Positions 1 to 11,036 of a stretch of 64,000 nt of DNA are shown here, in pieces. The stretch's first letter is position 1; every line of letters starts with the position of its first letter. The stretch covers positions 12,152,678-12,216,677 of the forward strand of contig NC_065419.1 of NCBI RefSeq assembly GCF_024362695.1, in the 5' to 3' direction. The position numbers were made by a program, and so were the translations under genes. The notes under the pieces are model-generated. The model made no database searches. It was not told the DNA's origin and saw nothing but the letters and a program-made list of their open reading frames with translations. The DNA comes from Pectinophora gossypiella. Taxonomy: Eukaryota; Arthropoda; Insecta; Lepidoptera; Gelechiidae.

Positions 1-60
1 GCCAGTGTAAATTGGTATTTTTACATTTTTTTAGTTAAAGGTAAACCTACTTACCTATTA

Positions 61-135
61 AAAAAAGTTCTCCGGCCAAGTAGTTAATGCCATCTGCGGC
101 AAATCTACAATAAGTCACGTCAAAAAAATAAAATA
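61..135 (-). repeat. R1 repeat, first copy
   Basis: First of about a dozen copies of a short dispersed repeat, called R1 here. On its sense strand it starts with a T-run, then GACGTGACTTATTGTAGAT, TTGCCGC and a GGCATTAACTACTTGGCCGG core. Family assignment unknown; seen directly by repetition within the window. Confidence 0.7.
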
Positions 136-179
136 AAAAAGTTTCCATATCTATTTATGTAAAGCTAGGTTTTTTTTTA

Positions 180-404
180 TTAAGATGGGTTTGCTCTTGA
201 CTTCGTTCTTCCACGAGGAGAAGAAGGAGAAAACTTTGGAACGAGCTTACCCAGAAAATGCCTATTCACCCGTGATTTAAAGGACCCCAGGTTATAAGAT
301 ACAGGAAACACCGACGCCGGCAGCCCATTCCATTCCATGGCTGTGCGCATTATGAAAGATGAAGCGAAGGTACTTAAATGAAACAATATTAAATGACTAA
401 TCAT
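180..404 (-). pseudogene. LINE reverse-transcriptase C-terminal fragment
   Basis: A 74-codon minus-strand piece contains MEWNGLPASVFP followed by SYNLGSFKSRVNRHF. The pattern W-N-x-L-P, then about ten residues, then F-K-x-x-V-N-R is typical of the tail just after the reverse-transcriptase domain of CR1/jockey-like non-LTR retrotransposons. The RT domain itself is absent, so this is a 5'-truncated dead copy, the usual state of LINE insertions. The assignment rests on motif recognition only. Confidence 0.6.
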
Positions 405-438
405 GGGTTGATAACCTGTGTCTTATTTTTAACATGAC

Positions 439-576
439 CATAGAAGAAGGAATAATACTGCGTATAGAACGGCAACTCACCGCTCCCCACCAGCGGCTGA
501 GCTACCTCACCCCCTTCGGTCTTACTTTAGTCTTTAATCGTATGCCGTCAGACGTCATATACACAGATGCGCGTTA
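439..576 (+). repeat. F-repeat, copy 1
   Basis: First copy of a roughly 140-bp dispersed repeat, called F here. It runs from GGAATAATACT through AGAACGGCAACT and CGCTCCCCACCAGCGGCTGAG to CAGATGCGCGTT. Other copies lie at 6298-6440, 14868-15255 (split), 20712-20825, 26103-26215, 27100-27240 and 35055-35195. It often sits beside SINE-D, so it may be part of a composite element. Confidence 0.65.
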
Positions 577-864
577 AAAATTAAAAATTGTGTTCCATAA
601 ATTCTGTCGTTATAAAATAGATTGTCTGTCAACAAAAACTTTACTTGTGCCTGCAATGCTCAACACTGCACTGCACTGCTAAGTAAGTAGTGTTTTTTAT
701 TCGTGCAGGTAACTTTTCATTTATAGTCGGCCCTAACATATAGGAAGATGTATATTTTTTATAGGATATGACTGGATGTCGATAGCCCAAGATCGTCGGA
801 AGTGGAAAAACATGGAAGAGGCATACGTCCAAAATGGATATCAATTTAGGCTGATATAGATAGA

Positions 865-1292
865 CTAGCTTTTGCCCGCGACTTCGTCCGCGTGGCGTGT
901 TATAAAAGAGAGATCTTTGTGTGTGTGGGAGTGCATATCAAATTTCAAGAATCTAACTTATGCAGTTTAGATTTTTTCATACAAATGTTTCTTCCCGCTA
1001 ACTCCCGTTTCCGTGAGAATTTTGCAATATCCTGTTGCAACTAATCTTTAAGGTAACTAAGGTACCTGCATGCCAAATTTCAAGCGTCTAACTTAAGCGG
1101 TTTAGATTTTTCATACAAAAGGATTTTCCCGTTAATCCCGTTTCCGTGGGAATTCCGGGAATTCCTTTCTTAGTGCACCTCTACGGTACTTAAGCTACGT
1201 CCCTTCCAAATTTCAAGTGCCTACGTTTAGCCGTTTAGGCTGTGCGTTGATATGTCAGTCAGTCAGTTTCTCCTTTTATATATTTAGATAGA
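865..1292 (+). repeat. Degenerate 'cgcgacttcgtccgcgtgg' type repeat
   Basis: Begins GCTTTTGCCCGCGACTTCG and ends with a tandem TCAG run followed by TTTATATATTTAGATAGA. Inside, the motif CCAAATTTCAAG with a following CGTTTAGCCGTTTAGG occurs repeatedly in diverged form. This sequence type is widespread in insect genomes and is usually seen as non-coding debris of non-LTR elements. I see no ORF in it. Confidence 0.55.
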
Positions 1293-1646
1293 TATTTTTT
1301 TTATATTTAAAAGCTAGCAACCTTCAGGAGGATCCGTGACAGTTATTCCAGACAACTTACGAGCTAAGTGTCGCGCCATACCGGATGATACGAGATTGTA
1401 GGCTGTACTAGTTTGACCGCATACTTATGTGGATAGAGCACTGGACAGACAAGGATGTCCGTAAGTATTAAGGCTCCTTTTTTGTTGTATTTTGTCTTGA
1501 ACTTGTTGTGCGCCGCGATAAGTGGTTGTTTCTTTATTTGTCTTGTAAATAAGAAATGTCTTTACTAAAACAAATGATGGCGAGGCATGGCAAAGAGCAG
1601 CTAAGGGTGGCGTTCTGGGTTTCCCGCGGGATTCCCGCTACGGCGA

Positions 1647-1668
1647 CTCTCTCTCTCTCTCTCTCTCT
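1647..1668. repeat. (CT)11 microsatellite
   Basis: Twenty-two bases of perfect CT dinucleotide. Confidence 0.95.
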
Positions 1669-1795
1669 GTTTAAGTCTATTAATATTTAAATTAATCGAT
1701 AAGTAAAGATAGCGATAAGTGGTAAATCGTCGACCACCGATATAAAGTCTTGTAAGGGGCATAATCTTTTAGACAGCTGTCATGACAAGCTCATA

Positions 1796-2092
1796 ACGGC
1801 CTCCGTGGTCCAGTGGTTGAGCGTTGGGCTCTCGATCCGGAGGCCCCGTGTTCGAACCCCGAAAGTGATTTTTGTGATATATGGATATCTCAAAAATCAC
1901 TTTGTAATCCCTAGTTTGGTAAGGACATTACAGGCTGATCACCTGATTGTCCGAAAGTCCGATTTACTGATGTAAGTGAGTAATCGTTACATGAGCCATA
2001 TCAGGGGCCTTTTGAGGCTCAATCATAGACCTGACACCAGGGTTGATGAAGCTGGTTATCCACCTCACAACCCACACGATAAGAAGAAGATG
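1796..2092 (+). mobile_element. SINE-A, near full length
   Basis: tRNA-headed SINE. An A-box-like TGGTCCAGTGG (1806-1816) and a B-box-like GTTCGAACCCC (1850-1860) are followed by an unrelated body with AATCACTTTGTAATCCCTAG, GGACATTACAGGCTGATCAC and CTGACACCAGGGTTGATGA. The end reads CCACACGATAAGAAGAAGA. It is the type copy for the SINE-A pieces listed below. Internal Pol III boxes point to transcription by RNA polymerase III. Confidence 0.85.
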
Positions 2093-2349
2093 ACAAGCTA
2101 AAGATGGCGGTGAAAGCATTGAGTATACTCTTTCTTTCTTACTCTTCTGGGAGTCCAGCTAAAGAAGTAAGCTTATACCGCTTTAATACATGACATAACA
2201 TAGCTTCACGCCTGTATCTCCGAAGGGGTGGGCACCCGTATGGCTACCTTTAAGTACTGTACATGATGTAAGTGACATCAAACGAATTCTGAGGGGGATA
2301 ATTCGGCTCATGATTCTGAGCTGCTATCAAGTGAAATTTTCCATTGCAA

Positions 2350-2690
2350 AAGTCATCACTAATTTAGGAGCCACGCTCTTGTCGGTGTAGCATTCTCCAT
2401 TCTTGTCTATCAAAGGCCAATTCCGTCACTTTCTTATAAGACACGACGTTCGCCTTCTCTTTAATCTGTTGACGATTGTTGATGTTGACTTAACACTTAA
2501 TAAAACACACTCAATAAGACACGAATTTATTAAAAACATCATTGCAAAAGTATAGAATTGAAAATAATAAAAAAAAAACACAAAAAAAAACATGAATTTT
2601 GCGACGGAAAATTCCACTTGATATCAACTCGGAATCATGGTCTGAATCATCCCTCAAAGTTTCCGTTACGATGTCACTAACACCCTGTGT
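2350..2690 (-). repeat. LT3 LINE 3' end beside a second repeat terminus
   Basis: 2354-2500 read on the minus strand matches the LINE tail at 44600-44760 (motif CTACACCGACAAGAGCGTGG). 2590-2690 matches 23625-23720, and its end recurs inverted near 9390; this part ends ATGTCACTAACACCCTGT. No coding potential is left in either piece. Confidence 0.5.
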
Positions 2691-3210
2691 ATATATTTTT
2701 TGCAATATAATATATATTATGGTCGTAAGGCCCAGATGCCTTTTAAAATCCAAATCCCATTGTTTAAATATTGTGTCTGGAAATCCGGGCCTTACGAGGA
2801 TATAATAATACCTCTATAACTATACGTACTTACTGAATAAAAAAATATTCTTCACATTACTAAGTTACACATAATGTAGAGTCATGCTCGTGCTCATAAA
2901 ATATTATAATTAGTGCGCGGAGTTTACGCGCAGAACAATAGAATACATACTCGTAATATACTCTAAATACGAGTAATTGTACGAATAACTACCGCCGTAC
3001 TTCCCGTACGCATAGTTCTTAGTAATATTTTACTCATTTTGTACATAGGAAAATCCGTTTGTTTATTAAAATGTACCGGAACGAGAAGTGATGTTTTTTG
3101 TTGCTTTGGGTAGAGGCAAGAGTGTTTCAAATCGTTTTTCTGTTACTTTGCATCAAGATAATAAGTTTATCGAGCGAGAGCCCTAATTTGTCCAACCAAG
3201 TCTTCTTGGG

Positions 3211-3522
3211 GTTCTTCTGAGTTGAGAGGTGGATTACCAACCTCAGCAACCCTGCTGTCAGGGTTACTATTGAGCCGCCAAAGGTTACATGACTCATGTA
3301 ACGACTACTTACTTACAGTAAGTAGTAACCGGGACCAACGGCTTAACGTGCCTTCCGACGCACGGATCATCTTACTTTCGGACAATCAGGTGATCAGCCT
3401 GTAATGTCCTAACCAAACTACGGATCACAAAGTCATTTTTGTGATATTTTCCCAACGGGATTCGATCAGGGACCTCCGGATCGTGAGCCTAACGCTCAAC
3501 CACTGGACCACGGAGGCCGTCG
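3211..3522 (-). mobile_element. SINE-A, full length
   Basis: Minus-strand SINE-A with its tRNA-like head at the right (CCTCCGTGGTCCAGTGG read leftward from about 3520) and its body running to GGTGGATTACCAACCTCAG at the left end. Confidence 0.85.
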
Positions 3523-3529
3523 ACCGCCG

Positions 3530-5230
3530 ACCAAGTAATGAAAGAATAAACAATGAAAAATAATATTAAAGAAGTATTATCTGGGCGCTTGTTAACTATC
3601 TAGAACCTACCTACTAATTAAGTGTAGCGAGTTAAGCACATTCATTCGCTCTTCGCATAAACCTGTACGGGTTTTTTTTAGAAGGGCGTCTTATTTATTT
3701 TTTTATTATTACAAGTTCTTATACCTATTTTAAACCATTACTTACTATTTTCCACTTTTTACTTTTTATTTTTTTATAATGATTGAATAAATAAAAATAA
3801 TGAAATTCTACATAATATCACTTTAAAAATGGTACATCAAATTATGAAATATACTACCGTCACAAAAACAGTGAAACAAACAACCTATATTTACAAAATT
3901 TTATTATAGGATAGGCAAACAATCTTCTTATCGCGTCGATGTCAAACTAAATAGTATCGGCCCAAAACTTGGCAACAAGTATGGCAAACAATATCAAATA
4001 TTAATCTTTTTTTCGCTTTAAGCATTCCATAGTTATCATTATTTACAATACATTATTTATTAAATAAATTATTTATAACCGATTTTTGAAAATACTCGCG
4101 TTGATGTCTTTTCTATGCTACAAGCAATTTTTCGGTAAGATATGGACGGGAGGATTTCTTTCTTACTCCCTTTGTCTCTTACCCTCTCTCTCTCCTTCTT
4201 TCACTCTTTTTCTCTCTGCAGAATGCCTAGTTTTCAATTATAGAACGTAATTCTAAAAAGTCTTATTGAATTGCTTCCTTAATCGTGAGTTTGCACAGTC
4301 TATGCGGATATTCTTTAATTAATTAGATAATCGTGCACCATATGTAGATAATTGTTTAAAAAAAAAATGATTGAAGCACAACTCTCTGACCTAGGTTATC
4401 CTCAGGAATATTATTTCTTTGCACACCTTCAAATCGCATGAACATATTCCGTGCAGTATTCTTTTTTTAATATGAAAAAAATGATTTTTTTTTTACATTT
4501 TATTATACAAAAAAGTATTTAGATTGGATAACGTCATACCTGCCTGTCACCATACGTTTCGTCATATCCATTTTAAGACTTAAAAGTGACTGCAAGGTGT
4601 AATCAGATTACTAGTGGTTATCCACCTCATTAGGGGTGACGACCGTGAGTTTAGATTAGGTGACACAATAAACTTAACAGAAACTTTAATAAATTAATTT
4701 AATTACACAATAATTAAAAACAATACAAACAAATAACTTATGTATATACAAACATATAACAATACAAACATATACAAATAAATAATCGAGACAAGGTGCC
4801 CAACAAGCTGGCAATATTGCCTCTCTGACTACAGGAACTTAAAATACTATTTGACAAAATATTTATCTACTTACCAACAATAATAATTGATATACATAAA
4901 GATTACAGATAGCATTTTTGGCCATCGGAAGGTAAACGCACCCATAATGTTAAAAAAGTGCTTATAATGTTTACCCTTGGTGCTTAAAATATACTTACAT
5001 AAAACATTAGTATTCGTGTCACGAAGCAATAATATAGAACCTATACGCAGACATACGACTTGCAATAAATTCCACTCGGTCAAGGCACCAGCCTTGGGGC
5101 CGAGTACTGAGCTCATCATCGTGACGTCATGGTCTCCTAATAAGTAACAAAATGTTCACGAAATTCAGAATACACAGCTACTATGTCCCAATTGGGGTAT
5201 TGAGAGGTATTAGCATCCATTATAACATAC
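3530..5230. other. AT-rich intergenic DNA, no gene seen
   Basis: Strongly AT-rich with homopolymer A and T runs. No splice-bounded open frame, RNA gene or clear element is visible. The MSFLCYKQFF-type exon-like piece at 4101-4132 is part of a repeat also present near 39.36 and 39.51 kb. Confidence 0.6.
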
Positions 5231-5231
5231 A

Positions 5232-5332
5232 TACATAAATAGCCTGTATACGTCCCACTGCTGGGCACAGGCCTCCTCTCAATCAATCGGAGAGGGTATG
5301 GAGCATACTCCACCACGCACCACGCACCACGC
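5232..5332 (-). mobile_element. SINE-B, 5'-truncated
   Basis: Only the 3' part of SINE-B is present: AGCCTGTATACGTCCCACTG, then the CCAGCAGTGG-type tail and the GGAGTATGCTCC motif. It ends in a short CACCACGCACCACG duplication. Confidence 0.7.
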
Positions 5333-6039
5333 AACTATTATAAGATTTATTTATGAAGGTTCTAGAACTATCTTTACAGGACTATCCCACTACAATAGTT
5401 CACTAGTATATACTTATACAAATCTTAAAGTAGGAACATACATACATACATAAACTCACGCCCGTATTTTCCGAAGGGGTGTGCAGAACTACAAATAATC
5501 AAGAAACTATTTGCAGCCACTTTTGATACATAGTCCTAAGGTGGATAATGATAAACCGTATGATGATAGGGGATCAGCCTATCGCTCTTACAGATGATCC
5601 ATCATGTTCGACAGGACGCTGTCCCTTTGTCGCCTTTTACGACATGCACGGGAAGATAATAATAATAATAATAAGATTAAACTGTCTTAAGGGGCCTCTA
5701 CGTGTTGGTTCGGCCCCACGCACGCCTTCCAAAAGTCCGGGCCTCCATAGGCCCGAGATATGAAAAAGACATACAATAATAATAAAATGTATTTATTGTT
5801 CCAAACAACTTAAAAACTAATAGGTACAATTATATGATAATATTAGGAGATTAACAATTTTAAAGCACTGCTGGCACTTACAATAGGTACTACCGCATTC
5901 TATGTTTTTTCTTTACTCCCAGTCCAGCAGAGGAGTAAAAGTAGGAGGAGTAAAGTGGGAACAGTTAATTTAATAATGTACATTAACACATAAATTGACC
6001 TATTGGCATTCGGATAGGCTACAAGTAAATATATCTGTC

Positions 6040-6298
6040 CTTACTGCGATCTCGTCAAGTGTGTGGAGAGCTCGAGAGAAGATGAACTAAGTACCCACGC
6101 CTCACCGAGCTTTCTGTTAGACCAACGTGATAGGTGGTGAGCCGTAGCGCCGTCTATAATGGACGAGCCAACTGTGTTAGTGAAAAGTGCAGTTAAGATA
6201 ATTAATAACTCATTGTTGCAAGTTCGGTACCGGGTTTCGAAATTCTCACTGTTTGAGAAGCAAGCCAGTGAACCACAACACCACAGAGACTTTTGTTA
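6040..6298 (-). mobile_element. SINE-D, full length
   Basis: tRNA-headed SINE read leftward from 6298. The head has TGTGGTTCACTGGCTTGC and a B-box-like TTTCGAAACCC. The body includes AATGAGTTATTAATT, CACGTTGGTCTAACAG and TACTTAGTTCATCTT. A better copy on the plus strand is at 35515-35772. Confidence 0.7.
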
Positions 6299-6440
6299 GA
6301 ATAAGGAATAATACTACGTATAAACGGCAACTCTCCGCTCCCCACCAGCGGCTGAGCTAGCTTTACCTCACCTCTCGGTCTTGCTTTAGTCCTCAAACGT
6401 ATGGCGTCAGACGTCGCACACACAGATGCGCGTTGTACGA
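6298..6440 (+). repeat. F-repeat, copy 2
   Basis: Abuts the tRNA-like head of SINE-D at 6298, as also seen in other repeat clusters of this window. Confidence 0.65.
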
Positions 6441-6455
6441 TAACGTCAATGGGTA

Positions 6456-6838
6456 GTGGTGCTAATTCCTGTAAATACCATCTAATTTTATTTTAAGTTA
6501 TATCTGTCATTTTCTTATCCGCCGAAAAGGAAAGGGACGGGTAATCGACAAGCATAAAATTTATGGAACATACGTCAATTTTAAGCACAAATCTAAACCA
6601 ACCGTCTAAAAATTTTACATCCGTCAATAACCCGACACAGTTAAGTAGACAGCACGTCAAACGGATTGCATACCAGCGACGTACCTTTTGATTCGCCCGG
6701 GTAATTCATTCATTCACTCATTCTTCCTAAAATTAAGAGCTGTGAATCATCCGTCCCTTTCCTTTTCGACGGATATGAAAATGACAGATATAACTTTAAA
6801 TAAAATTAGGCGGTGTCTGCAGGAATCGGGGCCAGTGT
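6456..6838. mobile_element. MITE-2, full length
   Basis: Palindromic non-autonomous DNA element of about 380 bp. The left end (GTGCTAATTCCTG, then TTATCCGCCGAAAAGGAAAG) is mirrored at the right (CCTTTTCGACGGATATGAAA, then GCAGGAATCGGGGC). It has no ORF. Related copies lie at 7975-8184, 18661-19026 and 19520-19822, so this is a real family. The superfamily cannot be named from the termini alone. Confidence 0.8.
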
Positions 6839-6869
6839 CTGGGTAAAACGAGGTTTATTGTATGAAGTG

Positions 6870-6949
6870 TCCGGTGCCTGACCGGGGTTCGAACCGGCGC
6901 TCCCTGTTTGAGAAGCAAGCCGGTGCACCACAGGACCACAATGTCTTGC
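6870..6949 (-). mobile_element. SINE-D head fragment
   Basis: tRNA-like head only (GGGTTCGAACCGG B-box region, then TGTTTGAGAAGCAAGCCGG). It ends about 50 bp before the lysozyme 1 acceptor, so the intron 3' end has grown by insertion. Confidence 0.6.
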
Positions 6950-7001
6950 AACTAGTGATAAAAAATATCATTATATAACCGTTGTTCCCCACCCCTTCCA
7001 G

Positions 7002-7193
7002 CGGAGCTAGCAGCAGCGAACGCGCAGCCAGTAACGGAGGTCTGCCTGGGCTGCCTCTGCCAGGCCGTGTCTGGATGCAAGCAGGGTCTACGCTGCGAGG
7101 GCGACGTCTGTGGCCTCTTCCACATCACGTGGGCGTACTGGGCAGACGCCGGCAAGCCCACGCTGCAGGGCCAGTCGCCTGATCAGCCTGACG
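7002..7193 (+). CDS. Lysozyme 1, first visible exon
   Basis: Acceptor CCCCACCCCTTCCAG ends at 7001 and donor GTATGTG starts at 7194. Two bases complete a split codon, then 63 codons run to ...SPDQPD, leaving one base (phase 1). It carries the mature N-terminus and the core CLGCLCQAVSGC / CGLFHITWAYW block. Confidence 0.92.
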
Positions 7194-10100
7194 GTATGTG
7201 TCTTTATATCAGTCTTAACAAAGCGGTGGTGAGATTTATACTACGTTCCGCCCATGTTATATGATATGAATGCATGGGATTAACAGTTTGAGTTTGCCCT
7301 GTGCCGAGGTTTTTCTTGTAGCTTCTTTTCCCCGGCTACACAGGTTATGAGAAGCCGCAGTACTTTTAAGCGGATGAGACGTTCGTTATTTAAAAAAATG
7401 ACGATTCAATGTGTAACTATGTTACCTACTGAATAAAAGATATATTTTTAATTTGAATTTGAATATAAGATTTACACTCTTCAGTCGCTGAAGGTGCGCT
7501 AAGACACCGAATTTTCATATATCTATGTACTTTCTTCTCTTGTATTTTTTTTATATATTATTGATAGGTACGTAATTAAAATTACGTTATGAATAATTAT
7601 TAAAAAGAAATCTTAGTGCTGAGGTTAAGGTTTCCAGGATTTTGAATATCAATTGTTTTTCATTCTTAATTTTCCTGTTTTGTACAAATAAGTAGGTAGG
7701 ACTGTTTTACCTATAATATTTCCTAATACAAGATAAACATATGTTATTTGTGGTCATGTTAATGTCCTGTTTACATTTTATTGCCTCATTGCATCCTTGT
7801 AAGCTGTATACATATCCGACAATAATTTATAGCAAAAATACGTATAAGTCTTCTAAATAGGTATCTATTCACTTAATTTCATTAGTGTCAAAATGGGGAG
7901 ACCAATCGCTTAATGTTGAAATTGCATATTGTTAGATATACTACCTATCCATTACTATTTGATAACTAAATTAAACCAAAAAAAATCTCCCAAAATTTAT
8001 CTCGCAGAATTAAGTTGACAGCACACGAAAAGCCTATTTTCATCGCCCGGGTTATTCATTCATTTTATAATTAACAATTGTCAATCATTCGTTTTTTTTT
8101 TCTTTTCGGCGGATAAAAAAATGACAGATATAACTTAAAAAAAATATTATAAAATTACGAGGTGCAGGAATCGGGGTCAATGACAAAAAAAAAAATTTAA
8201 AATGTATTGTGTTCCAGCATACTCTAACTGCGCCATCGACCCGTACTGCGCTGCGCAGACCGTGCAGGGATACATGAAGAGGTTCGCCCAGGTAAGGATA
8301 ACGTCCTCAGCTATAGACTATATAAAATCATTTTAATGAATTACAAAAAATAAATATTCTCTGCATTAGATAACCTGCGATAGTGTCGATATATAGAAAT
8401 GCACAGTCCTATTTTTTATCTTCTATCGTGCGGGTTGTGAGGTGGATTACCAACCTCATCAACCCTGGTGTCAGGGTTACTATTTAGCCGCCAAAGGCCC
8501 TGGCATGGCCCATGTAACGACTATTTACTTACATCTGTAAGTAGTAACCGGGACCAATGGCTTCCGAAGCACAGATCATCTTACTTTCGGACAATCAGGT
8601 GATCAGCCTGTAATGTCCTAACCAAACTAGGGACCACAAAGTAATTTGTGATATGTCCCCACCGGTAATCGAACCCAGGACCTCCGGATCGTGAGCCCAA
8701 CGCTCAACCACTGGAGCACGGAGGTCGTTAAAAAATGTGATCATGTTGGATTGAGAGGGAGATGCTTATAGAGAGATCTTTTTCTAAACGGATTTCAATT
8801 ATTTTACCTAATGTTTCTGAACTTTGGCATATAAACTATCATAGTAGCAGGTCAAAACAAAGTTAAAATGTAATCTTTATGATTATTATGAGACGTGATG
8901 TCATGCGCATGCAAATCGAAATGACAACTACTTAATAAATATTAATTCAATTTACTTGACGCCCACTAGGCCGTTTTTGTGTGGAGGTCAAGGTAGCTGG
9001 TGACACTGTGTGTTGTACAGTCATAAAGAATATCAGCTGGATCTGCATGACAACCGCGCCGCGCGTAATTATCTTGAGCGCTTCGACCAATAGCCGTTTG
9101 ACATCCATCTACTTAGATAGCATTCGTATCGTTTATTGGTCCAAGCGCTCGACATAATTCGCGCCACGCGCTGCACGGTTGTCACGCAGACCCGACAGGT
9201 ACGCACTTTAGAACCCTGTCGCTTTAAATATTCGACTTTTAGTGATACAGTTCATACAATAGGTACGTTAAACTAGTTAATGTGGCATGGTACTAAAGTA
9301 AATAAATATTACACTGTGAACACACTTTCTTAGAAAATTCGATAATTTCCACCCTTACTTTCTTCCTTCTTTCATAAACTGCCTATACAGGGTGTTAGTG
9401 ACATTGTAACGAAAACTTTAAGGAATTAAATGACGGCCTCCGATGTCCAGTGGTTGAGCGTTAGGCTCACGATCCGGAGGTCCTGGGTTCAATTCCCGGA
9501 CACGTCTAATATAAAAATCACTTTGTGAGTCTGCCAGGACAGAGCAGGCTGAAATCACCCACTTATAGATGATTTCGTGCTTTGGACGACATGTTCAGAA
9601 GGTTAAAAAAGCCACATCAAAGCAATTTACCTAAAAAAGCAATATTGCTATTTTGACAGATGTTTGCATTGCGCAATACTGGGGTGCAAAAAGGCCACAT
9701 TGTTACAATTCATCTAAGAAAGCAATATTGCTATTTGACAGTTGTTTACATTGCACACTTACTTTTGTACACGCAAATGTCAAATTGCAATATTGCTTTT
9801 TAGATGAATTGCTTAGATGTGGCCTTTATAACCCCCCCCGGTGTATGAGCCGTGTCAGAGGTCTTTGGCGGTTCAGTAATAACCCTGACACCATGCTTGA
9901 TGAGGTTGGTTATCCACCTCACAACCCACACGATAGAAAAAGACTGCATCAAATACGTTCAAAGCGGAAAAAAAACTGACACTAGCAAAGAGTGTCGCCG
10001 TTGAAGGATAAGTCTGGGAGGATATTATCATAATTTGATGTAGGCGTTATTAGCTAGACAGTCATATATATCAAGAGCACAATAGCTCAGTTTTTGTCAC

Positions 10101-10968
10101 CGATCTTGGAACATTTCACAGCTACAAAAAAAATTCATACTTATGTAAATGCAAGCCTTTGTTCCTTTAATGGTCAGTGTCCTATCCAACACGTAACTAC
10201 GATACTTACACACGTAACTGACGTTGATGGACGCATCTGTTATGTTTAATAGATTAAAATTCAATTCGAAATAAAAAGACTTACTTTAGAACCCTGTCGC
10301 ACTAACATATTTGACATTTAGTAAGACTCGCAGAGCAATTTGTCTAAAAAGTGAATGTGACGTGGTACGAAAACGTAACTACCCCATTACGTCTCTCTAT
10401 ACTGGGCACAGGCATCCCCTCAATCGATCGAAGGAGATCAGATAGGTGGAGATACGGGGTACGGATGTTACTCCACCACCCTCTTCAAGTGCTGGGTATT
10501 GGTGGCTGTGTTCATTTCTTCTAGGGCCCTGTGCCGAGGTTTTTCTTGCAGCTTTTTTCCCCGGCTATACAGGTTGTGAGAAGCTGCAGTAGTTTTAGGC
10601 GTATGAGACGTTCGTTATCTAAAAATTGACGATCCAAAGTGTAACTATGTTACCTACTGAATAAAGATATTTTTTGAATTTGAATTGAATTTCTAAGGCT
10701 AGTAGCCGAAATCGACGGCTTAACGTGCATTCCGAAGCTCAGTTTTTTACATACATACATGTAGTGTAGGAAGAGAGTTTTTGTTACAAATTAAATAAAA
10801 AAATCCAACTACCCTTTCCAGGATTGCAACGGAGACGGACGTATCGACTGCTACGACTACATGGCGATCCACAAGAAGGGCGGCTTCGGCTGCGCAGGCG
10901 ATCTCCCCTTCCAGTACGTCAGCGTCTTCAACCAATGCATCGACGCCGTTGCCCGCGCGCAGGGATAG
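7002..10968 (+). CDS. i-type lysozyme 1 (destabilase family), 5' exon missing
   Basis: Secreted small cysteine-rich protein of the i-type lysozyme/destabilase family, whose active members cleave peptidoglycan and in some species isopeptide bonds. Three exons (7002-7193, 8218-8291, 10822-10968) join with intron phases 1 and 0. The 7001 acceptor is also phase 1, so a short signal-peptide exon must lie upstream; I could not find it. The 136 readable residues hold 12 cysteines and the family hallmarks CLGCLC, SGC, CGLFHITWAYWADAGKP, DCNGDGRIDCYDYMAIH. The usual C-x-x-E-S-G-C catalytic Glu is Val here (CQAVSGC), while an Asp survives in CEGDVC. It is a tandem paralogue of the gene at 16709-22494. 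Seen: exons and residues. Known: family fold. Inferred: reduced or absent muramidase activity. Confidence 0.9.
7295..7460 (+). repeat. LT1 retroelement 3' end
   Basis: First copy of a 3' stump that runs from CCCTGTGCCGAGGTTTTTCTT through CCCCGGCTAYACAGG and GAGACGTTCGTTA to GAATAAAAGATAT and a GAATTTGAATTTGAA tail. The AATAAA-type signal plus simple tail suggest a non-LTR retrotransposon 3' end. Other copies lie at 10525-10690, 13450-13880, 18205-18318, 33140-33430 and 37562-37690. Confidence 0.6.
7456..7974. other. Lysozyme 1 intron, nothing specific
   Basis: AT-rich intron sequence with no open frame or repeat that I recognise. Confidence 0.6.
7975..8184. mobile_element. MITE-2, truncated copy
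   Basis: Right half of MITE-2 (CGCCCGGGTTATTCATTC, then TTTCGGCGGATAA and GTGCAGGAATCGGGG). It ends about 30 bp before the next lysozyme exon. Confidence 0.7.
8218..8291 (+). CDS. Lysozyme 1, middle exon
   Basis: Acceptor TGTGTTCCAG ends at 8217 and donor GTAAGG starts at 8292. It completes Ala, then reads 24 codons (YSNCAIDPYCAAQTVQGYMK RFAQ), ending in phase 0. Confidence 0.92.
8424..8728 (-). mobile_element. SINE-A, full length
   Basis: Inside lysozyme 1 intron 3, opposite to the gene. The head at the right reads ACGACCTCCGTGCTCCAGTGG on the minus strand. Confidence 0.85.
9016..9300. mobile_element. MITE-3 interrupted by a CpG-rich palindrome (MITE-5)
   Basis: The outer ends are MITE-3 (GTACAGTCATAAAGAATATC at the left; CACTTTAGAACCCTGTCGC onward at the right). 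Between them, 9040-9197 forms its own inverted repeat: GCATGACAACCGCGCCGCGCG on the left matches the complement of the right arm CGCGCTGCACGGTTGTCACG, and GAGCGCTTCGACCAATA is mirrored by TATTGGTCCAAGCGCTC. So one palindromic element sits inside another. Confidence 0.6.
9430..9960 (+). mobile_element. SINE-A split by a MITE-1 insertion
   Basis: The SINE-A head and first body part are at 9430-9560. The SINE-A 3' part resumes at about 9843 (TTTGGCGGTTCAGTAATAAC...) and ends at CACACGATAGAAAAAGA. The element between them is the MITE-1 copy at 9601-9839. Confidence 0.7.
9601..9839. mobile_element. MITE-1, copy with internal duplication
   Basis: Palindromic element with ends GGTTAAAAAAGCCACATC and GATGTGGCCTTTATAACCCC and inner mirror motifs AAAGCAATATTGC / GCAATATTGCTTT. 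The first 100 bp are present twice, so it looks like one MITE-1 inserted into or duplicated beside another. Cleaner copies lie at 26747, 32875, 36446 and 58930. Confidence 0.75.
10285..10488. repeat. MITE-3 fragment followed by SINE-B tail
   Basis: 10285-10395 matches the MITE-3 centre (TTTAGAACCCTGTCGC, TTTGTCTAAAAAGT). 10390-10488 is a minus-strand SINE-B 3' remnant with CTGGGCACAGGCATCC. Confidence 0.55.
10525..10690 (+). repeat. LT1 retroelement 3' end
   Basis: Copy of the LT1 stump ending in ACTGAATAAAGATAT and GAATTTGAATTGAATTT. It lies about 130 bp before the last lysozyme 1 exon and on the same strand, so its AATAAA could act as a premature poly(A) signal. Confidence 0.6.
10822..10968 (+). 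CDS. Lysozyme 1, last exon
   Basis: Acceptor AACTACCCTTTCCAG ends at 10821. The 48 codons start DCNGDGRIDCYDYMAIHKKG and end ...DAVARAQG with stop TAG at 10966-10968. The D-x-N-x-D-G start resembles a calcium-binding loop but is part of the ordinary i-type C-terminal half. Confidence 0.92.
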   Translation, partial: DCNGDGRIDCYDYMAIHKKGGFGCAGDLPFQYVSVFNQCIDAVARAQG

Positions 10969-11036
10969 ATTGCCCTATGACAGATTCTTTATACTTAAAA
11001 TATTTCTCACCCATTGCAAAACAATACATATTAAAA

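Noticed and set aside
4101..4132. Possible signal-peptide exon for lysozyme 1 (MSFLCYKQFF then phase-1 donor GTAAGAT)
   Set aside because: Phase would fit, but the peptide is short and poorly hydrophobic, and the sequence belongs to a repeat seen again at 39.36 and 39.51 kb.
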